Assembly (NCBI GenBank): GCA_964540795.1
Contig: CAZINX010000008.1
Span: forward strand, 1-64,000
Length of the DNA stretch: 64,000 nucleotides
Reading direction: 5' to 3'
Source of the DNA: Dichotomicrobium sp964540795
Lineage (GTDB): Bacteria; Pseudomonadota; Alphaproteobacteria; Rhizobiales; Rhodomicrobiaceae
The notes below the pieces were generated by a model, which searched no databases, was not told the origin of the DNA, and saw only the letters and a list, made by a program, of their open reading frames with translations. Both the position numbers and the translations under genes were made by a program. This document shows, one piece after another, positions 43,945 through 53,159 of the stretch (position 1 is its first letter; each line of letters begins with the position of its first letter).

Positions 43945-45646
43945 CCGCATTGCGGCGGGCGAGGTGATCGAGCGCCCGGCGAGCGTGGTAAAGGAACTTA
44001 TCGAAAACGCCATCGACGCGGGCGCGCAACAGATCGAGGTGGTCACGGCGGAGGGCGGGCTGTCGCTGATCCGCGTGTCGGATGACGGCGCGGGCATGGA
44101 CGCGGGCGATTTGGCCCTGTGTGTTGAGCGGCACGCCACCTCGAAGCTGCCGGGCGATGACCTTTCCCATATCGAAACGCTGGGCTTTCGCGGCGAGGCG
44201 CTGCCCTCGATCGGCGCGGTCGCCAATCTGCGGATCACCAGCCGGCGCGCGGGCGATACGGCGCATGAGATTGCCGTGAGCGCCGGAGCGAAAACCGAGG
44301 TGCGCCCCGCCGCCCTGAACGCTGGCACGGTCGTCGAGGTCCGCGACCTGTTCCATGCGACGCCCGCGCGGCTCAAGTTCATGAAATCCGAGCGCGCGGA
44401 AAACGCCGCGATCGCGGATGTGGTCAAGCGCATCGCGCTGGCGCACCCGGAAATCGGCTTTACGCTGACGACCGGTGAGCGCGCGGGCCTGAAACTGCCC
44501 GCCGCGCACGGCGATGACGGCGTGCGCCACCGGCTGGCGCGCATCATGGGCGACGACTTCGCCGCCGACGCCACCGCCCTCACCGCCGAGCGCGAGGGCG
44601 TCAGCCTCACCGGATATGCCGCCCCGCCAACGCTCCACCGCGCGACCGGACAGGCACAGTATCTCTACGTCAACGGGCGGCCCGTGCGCGACAAGCTGCT
44701 GCTCGGCGCGGCGCGCGCGGCCTATGCCGATTTCCTGCCGCGCGGACGCTTTCCGCAGCTTGTGCTGTTTCTGGAGGTTGCGCCGGAGCGTGTGGATGTC
44801 AACGTGCACCCGGCGAAGGCGGAGGTGCGCTTCCGCGATGCCGGGCTGGTGCGCGCTTTCGTGCATGGGGCTTTGCGCCGCGCGCTGGGGGCCGAAGCCG
44901 GGCAGCGAACTTCCCAGACCATCGCCGCCGAAACGCTGGAGCGCGCCAGGTCACACGGCTTTTCAGCCCCGCGCCAGCCGGCTTATGCCGCGCAATGGCA
45001 AGCGCCGATCGCTGAACTCGACCAGCCCAGCGCCGAAGCCGCCGAGCCGACCGCCGACCCGGCGAATCACCCGCTCGGCGCGGCGCGTGCGCAGGTCCAT
45101 TCCGCCTACATCATTTCGCAGACCGCGGAGTCGCTCGTCATCGTCGATCAGCACGCCGCACATGAGCGCCTCGTCTATGAAAAGCTGAAAACCGCGCTTG
45201 GCAACGGCGGCGCGAAGAGCCAGGGGCTGCTGATCCCCGAGATTGTCGAGATGGACGAAGGGGATATCGACGCGATGATGGCGCAGGCCGAGGATTTCGC
45301 GCGGCTCGGCCTGATGATCGAGCGGTTCGGTCCCGGTGCGCTGGCGGTTCACGGCGTGCCCGCGCTGTTCGGCGACGGCGATATCAAGGGGTTGGTGCGC
45401 GATCTGTCGGACGAGTTGCGCGGCCAAGGCGCGGCCTTCAGCCTTGAGCGGCATCTGTATGACATCTGCGCGAAGATCGCCTGTTATGGCAGCGTGCGGG
45501 CCGGGCGGCGGCTCAAGCCAGCGGAGATGGATGCCCTGCTGCGCGAGATGGAGGCGACGCCGCATTCCGGCCAGTGCAATCACGGGCGGCCGACTTACAT
45601 TGAACTGAAGCTCGACGACATCGAGCGGCTGTTTGGTCGGCGGTGA
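43898..45646 (+). CDS. mutL: DNA mismatch repair protein MutL (endonuclease type)
   Basis: This 582-residue GHKL ATPase couples mismatch recognition to strand incision. The ATP site includes RIAAGEVIERPASVVKELIENA (E36 and N37 in ELIENAIDAGA), then SDDGAGM, RHATSKL and GFRGEALPSIGAV. The C-terminal domain has DQHAAHERLVYE (about 417-428), the DQHAxxExxxxE endonuclease motif, and QCNHGRPTYIEL at the end. This agrees with a nicking MutL in bacteria lacking MutH. It overlaps pgi by 47 bases, so the two are coupled. Confidence 0.96.
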   Translation: MGTTQHIRQLDAGLINRIAAGEVIERPASVVKELIENAIDAGAQQIEVVTAEGGLSLIRVSDDGAGMDAGDLALCVERHATSKLPGDDLSHIETLGFRGEALPSIGAVANLRITSRRAGDTAHEIAVSAGAKTEVRPAALNAGTVVEVRDLFHATPARLKFMKSERAENAAIADVVKRIALAHPEIGFTLTTGERAGLKLPAAHGDDGVRHRLARIMGDDFAADATALTAEREGVSLTGYAAPPTLHRATGQAQYLYVNGRPVRDKLLLGAARAAYADFLPRGRFPQLVLFLEVAPERVDVNVHPAKAEVRFRDAGLVRAFVHGALRRALGAEAGQRTSQTIAAETLERARSHGFSAPRQPAYAAQWQAPIAELDQPSAEAAEPTADPANHPLGAARAQVHSAYIISQTAESLVIVDQHAAHERLVYEKLKTALGNGGAKSQGLLIPEIVEMDEGDIDAMMAQAEDFARLGLMIERFGPGALAVHGVPALFGDGDIKGLVRDLSDELRGQGAAFSLERHLYDICAKIACYGSVRAGRRLKPAEMDALLREMEATPHSGQCNHGRPTYIELKLDDIERLFGRR

Positions 45647-45661
45647 CTCGGGCGTATTGGA

Positions 45662-45750
45662 CCGTCATTACGAGGCCCGAAGGGCCGAAGTAATCCAGCG
45701 TCGTGCCTGGCGCTTGAAGCTGGATTGCGTCGCTTCGCTCGCAATGACGG
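45662..45750. repeat. Palindromic intergenic repeat (CGTCATT...AATGACG type)
   Basis: CCGTCATTACGAGGCCCGAA at the left end and TCGCTTCGCTCGCAATGACGG at the right end face each other around TAATCCAGC and GCTGGATT. This is a recognisable dispersed palindrome of proteobacterial intergenic regions. It fills the gap between convergent mutL and rsmD. Only one copy of this type is in the window. Confidence 0.7.
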
Positions 45751-45760
45751 AATCCGCCCT

Positions 45761-46321
45761 TTAGCCCTCGAAGCGGAGGAAGGTGACGGCGGTGTCGCCG
45801 TAGCGGCGCGTATCCAGCAGCGTGAAGCCGTCCGGCGGCGCGAACCCGGCGTCCGCGCGCTCTTCGACCACGCACACCGCGCCGAGCGTTAACCAGCCGC
45901 CCGTCGCCGCCTCCGAGAGCGCGCGCTCTACCAGACCCTGCCCATAGGGCGGATCAGCGAACAGCAGATCGAACGGCTTGACCGACCCTGCCGGACCAAG
46001 CCGCGCGGCATCGCGCCGGAACACACGGGTAACGCCGGTCAACTCAAGGTTCTCGATATTCTGGCGAATCAATCCGCGTGAGGCGGGCGCGTCATCGACG
46101 AACAGGCAAAAGCGCGCGCCGCGCGAAAGCGCCTCGCAGCCCAGCGCGCCGGTGCCCGCGAACAGGTCTACGACGCGCGCGCCCTCGATCTCGAAGTCGT
46201 CGATCCCGTGGGTGAGAATGTTGAAGATCGATTCGCGCACCTTGTCGCTGGTCGGCCGCACGCTGTTTCCGCCCGGCGCAACCAGCTTTGCACCGCGCAA
46301 CCGCCCCCCGACGATCCTCAT
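45761..46321 (-). CDS. rsmD: 16S rRNA (guanine966-N2)-methyltransferase
   Basis: This 186-residue Rossmann methyltransferase modifies G966 of 16S rRNA. It starts MRIVGGRLRGAKLVAPGG and has RPTSDKVRESIFNIL, the SAM loop DLFAGTGALGCEALSRGA and the catalytic DPPYGQG, the standard RsmD pattern. The start overlaps the stop of the upstream pseudouridine synthase (ATGA), so the two are translated together. Confidence 0.96.
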   Translation of the reverse strand: MRIVGGRLRGAKLVAPGGNSVRPTSDKVRESIFNILTHGIDDFEIEGARVVDLFAGTGALGCEALSRGARFCLFVDDAPASRGLIRQNIENLELTGVTRVFRRDAARLGPAGSVKPFDLLFADPPYGQGLVERALSEAATGGWLTLGAVCVVEERADAGFAPPDGFTLLDTRRYGDTAVTFLRFEG

Positions 46322-47175
46322 TTGCGCGCCTTCCGCGCGGGCGCGCGCTTGCCGCGCATCGGCGGCTTGGCCCGCTCGGGCGGCTTCGCCTTGGCGTGGC
46401 CCGCGCGCCCGCCGAGCCCGAATTGCCGCGCCAGCTCCGGCCCCAACTGGTCGCCAAGCACGCGCGGCTTGATCTCCTCCACCTGCCCGACCGGCAGATC
46501 GCCCAGCGCAAACGGGCCGAACGACACGCGGATCAGCCGGTTCACCGCCAGCCCGAGATGCTCCATCAGCTTGCGCACCTCGCGGTTCTTGCCCTCGCGC
46601 AGGCCCACTGTCATCCAGGTGTTCGCGCCTTGCACATTGTCGATCCGCGCTTCGACCGGCCCGTAACGCACCCCCTCAATCGTTACGCCTTGCTTCAGGG
46701 CATCGAGCCGCGTCTGGTCCACCCGCCCCATCGCCCGTACGCGGTACCGCCGCAGCCAGCCGGTCGCTGGCAGTTCCAGATGCCGCGCCAGTTCGCCGTT
46801 GGTCGTGAGCAGCAGCAGCCCCTCGGTAGTAATATCGAGCCGGCCCACAGACACCACGCGCGGCATGTCCGCCGGCAGCGCCTCGAACACGGTCGGCCGG
46901 CCTTCCGGGTCGCGGTTCGTCGTCACGCGCCCGCGCGGCTTGTGATAGCGCCAGATTCGCGTCGGCTGCGGCTCGGGCAGCGGTTTGCCGTCGACCGTCA
47001 CGCGCGCCTCCGGCGTTACGTCCAGCGCTGCGCTCTCCAGCACCCGCCCGTTCACGGCCACCCGACCTTCCGCGATCATCCGCTCCGCCTCCCGGCGCGA
47101 GCATAGCCCGGCATGGGCGATCCGCTTGGCCACGCGCATGGTCTCCTCAGGCCTTGCAGATTTCTTTTCTGCCAT
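46318..47175 (-). CDS. RsuA/RluB family pseudouridine synthase
   Basis: This 285-residue protein has an N-terminal S4 RNA-binding domain (RIAHAGLCSRREAERMIAEG, VAVNGRVL) and a synthase domain with the catalytic Asp in VGRLDITTEGLLLLT. It continues through LREGKNREVRKLMEHLG and ends in a basic tail rich in Lys, Pro and Arg (RGKRAPARKARK). The family modifies 23S (RluB, U2605) or other rRNA sites; the exact target is uncertain, although RluB is likely from the overall form. ATG 47175 is preferred over a longer frame. Confidence 0.92.
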   Translation of the reverse strand: MAEKKSARPEETMRVAKRIAHAGLCSRREAERMIAEGRVAVNGRVLESAALDVTPEARVTVDGKPLPEPQPTRIWRYHKPRGRVTTNRDPEGRPTVFEALPADMPRVVSVGRLDITTEGLLLLTTNGELARHLELPATGWLRRYRVRAMGRVDQTRLDALKQGVTIEGVRYGPVEARIDNVQGANTWMTVGLREGKNREVRKLMEHLGLAVNRLIRVSFGPFALGDLPVGQVEEIKPRVLGDQLGPELARQFGLGGRAGHAKAKPPERAKPPMRGKRAPARKARK

Positions 47176-47266
47176 GAATTCGACCCATATTGCCGCCACG
47201 GTCCCCGGTTGTAGGCTTGACAAGCTACAAGTTTACCCGAGAAGAAACGCCAGACGGGGGCGAGCC

Positions 47267-48400
47267 ATGCGGCGCGATGATATTGTGAAGGCCGTGGATA
47301 CGCTACGCGACGCCTTGCAGGCCGCTCGTATCCGCGAGTTGCTGCGCATCAATCGAAACGGCGAGTCCGAAGGCGTCAACCGAACGCAGAAAGTTCTGCT
47401 CGCATATAGTGTTTTCACGCGACATTATCAGGCTTTCGGCGAACAGGAAAAGGAACTGATGGCCTATTTCGGCCTCGCCCCGCTGCTCGACATCAACTTC
47501 TGGTCCGGGCTGCTGGACGGCGATCAGGGCGTGTCGCGCAAGACGCTCGCCGATCTGGATGTCGGCGCCTACAACGTCATTTACGTCATGCCGCGCCTGC
47601 GCGAACTCCTGATCCGCGAGACCGAATCGGACGAGTTGACGATCACGGACAGCGCCGGCTCGGAAACCCAGATGCGCCGGCTGCGCATACTGCTGGCGGA
47701 GCGGCCGCGCGCGCTGACCGATCCGCAGGTGCTGGTCGGCGTGATCCGGTCTGTCGAGGAGATTTACGAGGCGCTGAGCACGCTGCGGCGCAACGACGGC
47801 ACCCGGCTGGTTATCGGCGCGATGGATGCCGGCGACGCCAAGTCCATCGACTTCTTCGGCTCCAGCGCGCTGATAGAGGAGATGCAATCGCTGATTCTCG
47901 ATGTCTGGGACCGGCTGAAATATAGCACCCAGGAAAATTACCGCTATCAGATCGAGGTGGCAATGATGGCCGCCGGCTTCGTCGGAGCGGTGAATGAATC
48001 GCGCTCTGCTGTCGGGATCAGTGAGGAGGAAGGCCAGCGGGTCACGCGCCGTGTGGCCAAGGCGATCGAGGCGCTTTTCAAGGCCGGGGCCTACACGCCG
48101 GAGATGGATGAGCCGCGCGACGTGCGCGCCAGCGACGTGCTCGCGCCGAAGCGGGAAATGCTGGAATACAAGGCCGAAGAGCGCCCCGGCGATCCTGCCG
48201 ACGAGCGGCGGGGCGACGAGCTTGCGCCTGACAAGATCGAACCGATGCTGCGTGGCGGCGAGGCGTTGCTGCGCGAGCTGGGCGGGGATAAGGTGAAGCC
48301 GGAAGAGCCGGTCGCGCCGAAACCGCGCGCCGACGACAAGCCCGTGCCCGCCACGGCGTCCGCGAATGGCGACGCCAGCAAGAGCCAGCCGCTGAAGTAG
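47267..48400 (+). CDS. Unrecognised 377-residue hypothetical protein
   Basis: I do not recognise this protein. It has no signal peptide or clear membrane segment. The first 270 residues look like a soluble, mostly helical domain (MRRDDIVKAVDTLRDALQAA, LAYSVFTRHYQAFGEQEKEL, LLDINFWSGLLDG, AYNVIYVMPRLRELLI). The last 100 are charged and Pro/Ala-rich, probably disordered (ASDVLAPKREMLEYKAEERP). ATG 47267 follows GGGGGCGAG; a longer frame to 46985 is antisense to the pseudouridine synthase. The gene stands between rluB-like (divergent) and tadA (31 bases downstream, same strand). Codon use looks normal, which supports a real gene. Confidence 0.75.
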   Translation: MRRDDIVKAVDTLRDALQAARIRELLRINRNGESEGVNRTQKVLLAYSVFTRHYQAFGEQEKELMAYFGLAPLLDINFWSGLLDGDQGVSRKTLADLDVGAYNVIYVMPRLRELLIRETESDELTITDSAGSETQMRRLRILLAERPRALTDPQVLVGVIRSVEEIYEALSTLRRNDGTRLVIGAMDAGDAKSIDFFGSSALIEEMQSLILDVWDRLKYSTQENYRYQIEVAMMAAGFVGAVNESRSAVGISEEEGQRVTRRVAKAIEALFKAGAYTPEMDEPRDVRASDVLAPKREMLEYKAEERPGDPADERRGDELAPDKIEPMLRGGEALLRELGGDKVKPEEPVAPKPRADDKPVPATASANGDASKSQPLK

Positions 48401-48430
48401 GCGGCCGGCGCGGGGCAGCCAGCAAGCGCC

Positions 48431-48892
48431 ATGCCCGATCCGCGCCAGCAAAGCCCGATGGACCGCGCGTTTGCCGAGGCGGAAGCCGCCGCCGCGCGCG
48501 GAGAAGTGCCCGTCGGCGCGGTGATCGTCTGCAATGATCGCGGCCTCGTGGCGAGCGCGGGCAACCGCACGCTGGGATGGCGCGACCCGACCGCCCACGC
48601 CGAACTGATCGCGATCCGGGAAGCCTGCCGCGTGATGGGCAGCGAACGCCTGCCCCAATGCGATATCTACGTCACGCTGGAGCCTTGCACGATGTGCGCG
48701 GCGGCGATCTCGTTTGCGCGGCTGCGCCGGCTGTATTTCGCGGCCTACGACTCAAAGGCCGGGGCCGTGGAAAACGGCGTGCGCTTCTTCGCGCAGCCGA
48801 CCTGCCACCATGCGCCTGAGGTTTATGGCGGGATCGCGGAGACCCGCGCGCGGGATCTGCTGCAGTCGTTCTTCAAGCGTTTACGCGATTGA
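48431..48892 (+). CDS. tadA: tRNA-specific adenosine deaminase
   Basis: This 153-residue zinc deaminase makes inosine at the wobble base of tRNA-Arg(ACG). The site is complete: HAE at 56-58 (DPTAHAELIAIREAC) and PCTMC at 85-89 (TLEPCTMCAAAI). The length is normal. The 3' end overlaps the opposing patatin gene by 20 bases. Confidence 0.96.
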   Translation: MPDPRQQSPMDRAFAEAEAAAARGEVPVGAVIVCNDRGLVASAGNRTLGWRDPTAHAELIAIREACRVMGSERLPQCDIYVTLEPCTMCAAAISFARLRRLYFAAYDSKAGAVENGVRFFAQPTCHHAPEVYGGIAETRARDLLQSFFKRLRD

Positions 48893-49811
48893 GATAGCCG
48901 TCAAGCACATGCTTGACCTCGTCGCGCACCGGCTCGGATTCTTCGAGTATCGTGGCGATCTTGAAGAAATCCAGGACATTGTACTGACAAACGTCTGGCC
49001 GGATCAGCGCGTCCGGCGCGCCGGCGCGCAGCTTCGCAGCCTGAATGGAGTTTATGGTGATCTGCGTGCTGCCGATGATCGCCTCCAGCGCGGATGGCAT
49101 GGTCGTGCGGCCATATTCCGGGCTGGCGCTGACATCGACGGCGACTGTGTAATCGCAGTCGTCTCGCAGTATGTCGAAGGGAAGCGGATTGACGAAGCCG
49201 CCGTCGATCAGAACGCGCCCCTTGATCTGCACCGGCTTGAGGAGGCCCGGCAGCGCGGAGCTGGCAGCGATGGCGGGAAGCACATCGCCCTGCTCGATCA
49301 CGAACTCGCTCTGGGTGTAGAAGTCCGAGGCCATGACTTTCAGCGGGATCTTGAGATCTGCGAAGGTGCAGTCCAGCTCTTCGGGCATCAGCGCGCGCAG
49401 CAACACAATGGGATCGAACATCGCCGGCCGGCGCGGCGTCCACAGCGCGAACAGCTTGCCGGTCTTGCCGTTCATCACGCGGCGAATGACGGCCGTGCGG
49501 TTGGAGAACAGCGAGACGCAATAGTCGCGGATTTCCTTGCCGCTGATGCCGACGCAATAGGCCGCGCCGAAGATCGCCCCGATGCTGGTCCCGGCGATGA
49601 TGCCCGGACGCACGCCCAGTTCGTCAAAGGCTTCCAGCACGATGATATGCGCCAGGCCGCGCGCGCCGCCGCCGCCGAGAGCAAGGCCGAGGCCCGAGGG
49701 CGGCGTGCCTGTCACCGCCGTATGCGCCGCGCTTGCGCCGCGCGCCGCGACGCTTCCGCCGTTCTCCGCCGCCGGCTTGCTATCCTCGGCCATCAGCGCA
49801 TCCCTCTTCAT
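48873..49811 (-). CDS. Patatin-like phospholipase family protein
   Basis: This 312-residue serine hydrolase with patatin fold has the oxyanion stretch ALGGGGARGLAH (44-55), the nucleophile in GTSIG (S76) and the catalytic Asp in IDGGFVNPLPFDIL. Bacterial members act on phospholipids or other acyl esters; the substrate is unknown. No signal peptide is present. ATG 49811 has GGAGAG eight bases upstream, although this start overlaps the end of purD by 32 bases. ATG 49793 is the next choice and still overlaps. Probably cotranscribed with purD. Confidence 0.9.
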   Translation of the reverse strand: MKRDALMAEDSKPAAENGGSVAARGASAAHTAVTGTPPSGLGLALGGGGARGLAHIIVLEAFDELGVRPGIIAGTSIGAIFGAAYCVGISGKEIRDYCVSLFSNRTAVIRRVMNGKTGKLFALWTPRRPAMFDPIVLLRALMPEELDCTFADLKIPLKVMASDFYTQSEFVIEQGDVLPAIAASSALPGLLKPVQIKGRVLIDGGFVNPLPFDILRDDCDYTVAVDVSASPEYGRTTMPSALEAIIGSTQITINSIQAAKLRAGAPDALIRPDVCQYNVLDFFKIATILEESEPVRDEVKHVLDGYLNRVNA

Positions 49812-51099
49812 CGATCATCTCTCCGGCCGTCTCGCGGAGAACGTCGCGCCAGCCGATATCCTGCCGGTAAAATCCTTCCGGCCAGTTGATGCGGCTCACC
49901 GCCTCATAGGCGCGGGCCTGCGCCTCCCGCGCCGTCTTGCCCAGCGCCGTGACGCTCAGGACGCGCCCCCCTGACGCCATTAACTTTCCATGCGCGCGTT
50001 TCGTTCCGGCATGGAACACCTCCACGTCATTCATCCCGGCGGCATCCTCGATGCTGCGGATTTCGCTGCCCTTCTCATAGGCGCCGGGGTAGCCGCGCGT
50101 GGCCATGACAACGGTGAGCGCCGTCTCCGCGCGCCATTTCAGGCCGGCCTCGTGCAGCCTGCCGTCGCAAGCGGCCAACAGCACGGGCAGCAGGTCCGAT
50201 TGCAGGCGCATCATCAGCACCTGCGCCTCCGGATCGCCAAAGCGGACATTGTACTCGATCAGCTTCGGCCCGTCGGCGGTTATCATCAACCCGGCATAGA
50301 GCACGCCGCGATAGGGCGTGCCGCGCGCGGCCATGGCCTTCACGGTCGGAGCAAGGATCTCCTCCATGACGCGGTCGCACATCTTCGGCGGCATGATCTT
50401 GGCGGGGGAATAAGCCCCCATCCCGCCGGTGTTCGGGCCGGTGTCGCCGTCAAAGGCGCGCTTGTGGTCCTGCGCGGCGACCATCGGCAGGACGGTCTCG
50501 CCGTCGACGATGGCGAAGAAGCTGGCTTCCTCGCCCTCCAGACAGTCCTCGATCACCACCTGCGCGCCGGCCTGCCCGAAAGTGCCGGAAAAGCAGGCAT
50601 CGATGGCCGCTTCGGCCTCACCGCGGGTCGCGGCGACCGTGACGCCCTTGCCCGCGGCCAGCCCATCCGCCTTGACGACGAGAGGAAGCGCGCGTTCCGC
50701 GATGTGGGCGCGCGCGGCGTCGGCGGTCTCGAATGCCGCATAATCGGCTGTGGGGATGCCCGCCTCCGCGCACAGGTCTTTCGTGAAGCGTTTCGAGCCT
50801 TCGAGTTGGGCGGCAGCCTTCGACGGCCCGAAGACGCGAATGCCCGCCGCCTCCAGCGCGTCGCCCAGCCCGGCGACCAGCGGCGCTTCCGGCCCGACCA
50901 CGACAAGGTCGATCGCCTCCTCCCGGCAGAACGCGACGACGTCCTCATGCCGGTCCACATCGAGCGCGATGCATTGGCCGATTTCCGCGAGGCCCGGATT
51001 GCCCGGCGCGCAAAAGAGCTGGGTAAGCAGGGGACTTTGCGACAGCGCCCAGCCGAGTGCGTGTTCGCGAGCGCCCGAGCCGATCAGAAGCACTTTCAT
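49780..51099 (-). CDS. purD: Phosphoribosylamine-glycine ligase
   Basis: This 439-residue ATP-grasp enzyme joins phosphoribosylamine and glycine in purine synthesis. It starts MKVLLIGSGAREHALGWAL and has PGNPGLAEIGQC, DLVVVGPEAPLVAGLGDAL, FTKDLCAEAGIPTADY, VVKADGLAAGKGVTVA, PNTGGMGAYSPA and YNVRFGDPEAQVLM, all conserved. It diverges from xseA and overlaps the patatin gene downstream. Confidence 0.97.
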   Translation of the reverse strand: MKVLLIGSGAREHALGWALSQSPLLTQLFCAPGNPGLAEIGQCIALDVDRHEDVVAFCREEAIDLVVVGPEAPLVAGLGDALEAAGIRVFGPSKAAAQLEGSKRFTKDLCAEAGIPTADYAAFETADAARAHIAERALPLVVKADGLAAGKGVTVAATRGEAEAAIDACFSGTFGQAGAQVVIEDCLEGEEASFFAIVDGETVLPMVAAQDHKRAFDGDTGPNTGGMGAYSPAKIMPPKMCDRVMEEILAPTVKAMAARGTPYRGVLYAGLMITADGPKLIEYNVRFGDPEAQVLMMRLQSDLLPVLLAACDGRLHEAGLKWRAETALTVVMATRGYPGAYEKGSEIRSIEDAAGMNDVEVFHAGTKRAHGKLMASGGRVLSVTALGKTAREAQARAYEAVSRINWPEGFYRQDIGWRDVLRETAGEMIDEEGCADGRG

Positions 51100-51258
51100 G
51101 AGGACAAATCGCTTTTCACCTTTGCCGCCGCCTGCGACGCTTGGCTTTTTCTAAACGGAAAACCGCGCCGGCGAAACCGGGAGCGCACGCGCTTTTGGCG
51201 ATGATGCGCCAAGCCCTTATGTTGGAGGATGCCGTCGCGCCGAGGAACAGGAGGTCCC

Positions 51259-52827
51259 TTGCCCAGGCCAGCGCCAGCCAGCAACGTCGCGGAATACTCC
51301 GTTTCCGAAATCTCCGCCGCCATCAAGCGCACGATGGAGGACACCTATGGATTCGTGCGCGTGCGCGGGGAGCTGGGGCGGATTTCGCGGCCGGCGTCAG
51401 GCCATATCTATCTCGACCTGAAGGACGAACGGGCAGTGCTTGCCGGGGTCATCTGGCGCGGCACAGCCGGAAAGCTGAAATTCAAGCCCGAGGAAGGGCT
51501 GGAGGTCATCGCCACCGGGCGCATCACGACCTATCCCGGCTCGTCAAAATATCAGATTGTCATCGAGGCGCTGGAACCGGCGGGCGCGGGCGCGCTGATG
51601 GCGCTGCTGGAGGAGCGCAAGCGCAAGCTCGCGGCCGAGGGGCTGTTCGCCGAGGAGCGCAAGAAGGCGCTGCCCTATCTGCCGCGCGTGATTGGCATCG
51701 TCACCTCGCCATCCGGCGCTGTCATCCGCGACATGCTGCACGGCTTCGATGAGCGGTTCCCCAGTCACATCGTCGTCTGGCCGGTGCGCGTTCAGGGCGA
51801 GACCTGCGCTGCGGAAGTGGCAGCGGCAGTGCGCGGCTTCAATGCGCTCGGCCTTGGCGATTCCGTGCCGCGTCCGGACTTGCTGATCGTCGCGCGCGGC
51901 GGCGGCAGCATCGAGGACCTGTGGGGCTTCAACGAGGAAGCGCCCGTGCGCGCCGTCGCGGCGAGCGACATTCCGGTGATCTCCGCGGTGGGCCATGAGA
52001 CCGACTGGACGCTGATCGACCTTGTGGCGGATGCGCGCGCGCCCACCCCAACGAAGGCGGCGGAATGGGCGGTGCCGCGGCGATCCGATCTGCTGGCGCG
52101 CATCGCCGAGATGCGCGAACGGCACCGGCTGGCGATCCATCGGCTGCTGGAAGGGCACCGGCGCGAGCTGCGCGGACTGGCGCGCGGACTGCCACGGCTC
52201 ACCGATCTGCTGTCCCTGCCGCGCCAGCGCTTCGATGCGGCGGCCGAACGGCTGGCGCGGGCGCGCTACACCTATGTCGCGCAGCGGCGCAGCGAGTTGC
52301 AGGCGTGGAGCGGGCGGCTGCGTCCCAATCTGCTCACGCAGCGCGCGGCGCAGGCGCGCGAGCGCCTGAACGTCGCGACGGGCCGCCTGTCTCGCGCCCT
52401 CACAGAGCGTGTCACTCGGGAACGCCAACAGTTGGCGGCCTGGTCTGCGCGTTTGCGGCCCGATCTGTTGACGCAGCGCACCGCACAGGGGCGCGAGCGG
52501 GTCGACGTGGCGACGGGCCGGCTGCGCCGCGCAACAAGCGCCGCTGTGAAGCGCGAGCGCCAGCGGCTCGATGCGCAGGCCCAGCTTCTCCGCGCACTGA
52601 GCCACAAGGGCGTGCTGGCGCGCGGCTTCGCCCTTGTCCGCGACGCCGAAGGCCATGCCGTGCGCTCAGCAGAGGCGGCGCAGGCGCTCGCCTATGTCGA
52701 TATCGAATTTGCGGACGGCACGGTCGGCGCACATATCGAAAGCAAAGCTGGCAAGCCCGCCAGATCCGGCGGGCAGCGCAGCGCGGCGCAGTCGGCGAAA
52801 CCGGCCAAGCAGGGCAAGCTGCTTTGA
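51259..52827 (+). CDS. xseA: Exodeoxyribonuclease VII large subunit with internal 45-residue duplication
   Basis: This 522-residue large subunit of exonuclease VII degrades single-stranded DNA from both ends. It has an N-terminal OB-fold (NVAEYSVSEISAAIKRTMED, ISRPASGHIYLDLKDE) and a catalytic domain (IGIVTSPSGAVIRDML, RPDLLIVARGGGSIEDLWGFN, SAVGHETDWTLIDLVADARA). A long coiled coil then binds XseB subunits. Inside the coiled coil, residues 347-391 and 392-436 (52297-52431 and 52432-52566) are a direct repeat with 31 of 45 identical positions (AWSxRLRPxLLTQR). TTG 51259 is chosen as start because AGGAGG lies four bases upstream; ATG 51229 has GGAGG with no spacer. Confidence 0.94.
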   Translation: MPRPAPASNVAEYSVSEISAAIKRTMEDTYGFVRVRGELGRISRPASGHIYLDLKDERAVLAGVIWRGTAGKLKFKPEEGLEVIATGRITTYPGSSKYQIVIEALEPAGAGALMALLEERKRKLAAEGLFAEERKKALPYLPRVIGIVTSPSGAVIRDMLHGFDERFPSHIVVWPVRVQGETCAAEVAAAVRGFNALGLGDSVPRPDLLIVARGGGSIEDLWGFNEEAPVRAVAASDIPVISAVGHETDWTLIDLVADARAPTPTKAAEWAVPRRSDLLARIAEMRERHRLAIHRLLEGHRRELRGLARGLPRLTDLLSLPRQRFDAAAERLARARYTYVAQRRSELQAWSGRLRPNLLTQRAAQARERLNVATGRLSRALTERVTRERQQLAAWSARLRPDLLTQRTAQGRERVDVATGRLRRATSAAVKRERQRLDAQAQLLRALSHKGVLARGFALVRDAEGHAVRSAEAAQALAYVDIEFADGTVGAHIESKAGKPARSGGQRSAAQSAKPAKQGKLL

Positions 52828-52895
52828 TCGCTCTCGCGCTTTGGCGCGCGGCGCGTTATCGTGGTTGAAACGGCATCAGAACATCCCGGACCTGC

Positions 52896-53159
52896 ATGAA
52901 CCGCTACGAGAAATCCTTCGGTCTCACGAAAGAGGCGCGCCTGCGCTACGACGACGGGGAGTACCACGTGCTGGTGCCCGGCGACTTCGTGCGCTGCGCC
53001 GTGACTGGCAAGCGCATCCCGCTGTCGGAGCTGCGTTACTGGAGCGTTGAGCATCAGGAGCCCTACGCCAGCGCGGCGATCTCGTTCCGCCGCTATCTGG
53101 AACTGACCGGGCATCCGCGCGCGGGCGAGTCGCCCAACCCATTCAGCGACGACGACTAA
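52896..53159 (+). CDS. DUF2093 family protein
   Basis: This 87-residue protein matches the small DUF2093 family of alphaproteobacteria: EARLRYDDGEYHVLVPGDFV, RCAVTGKRIPLSELRYWSV and QEPYASAAISFRRYLE. Single Cys, no signal peptide, function unknown. It commonly lies near xseA, as here (68 bases downstream). Its stop overlaps the stop of tag by four bases. Confidence 0.9.
   Translation: MNRYEKSFGLTKEARLRYDDGEYHVLVPGDFVRCAVTGKRIPLSELRYWSVEHQEPYASAAISFRRYLELTGHPRAGESPNPFSDDD

Noticed and set aside
46985..47266. N-terminal extension of the unrecognised 377-residue protein
   Set aside because: It is antisense to the start of the pseudouridine synthase gene and has low-complexity Ser/Thr/Arg sequence.
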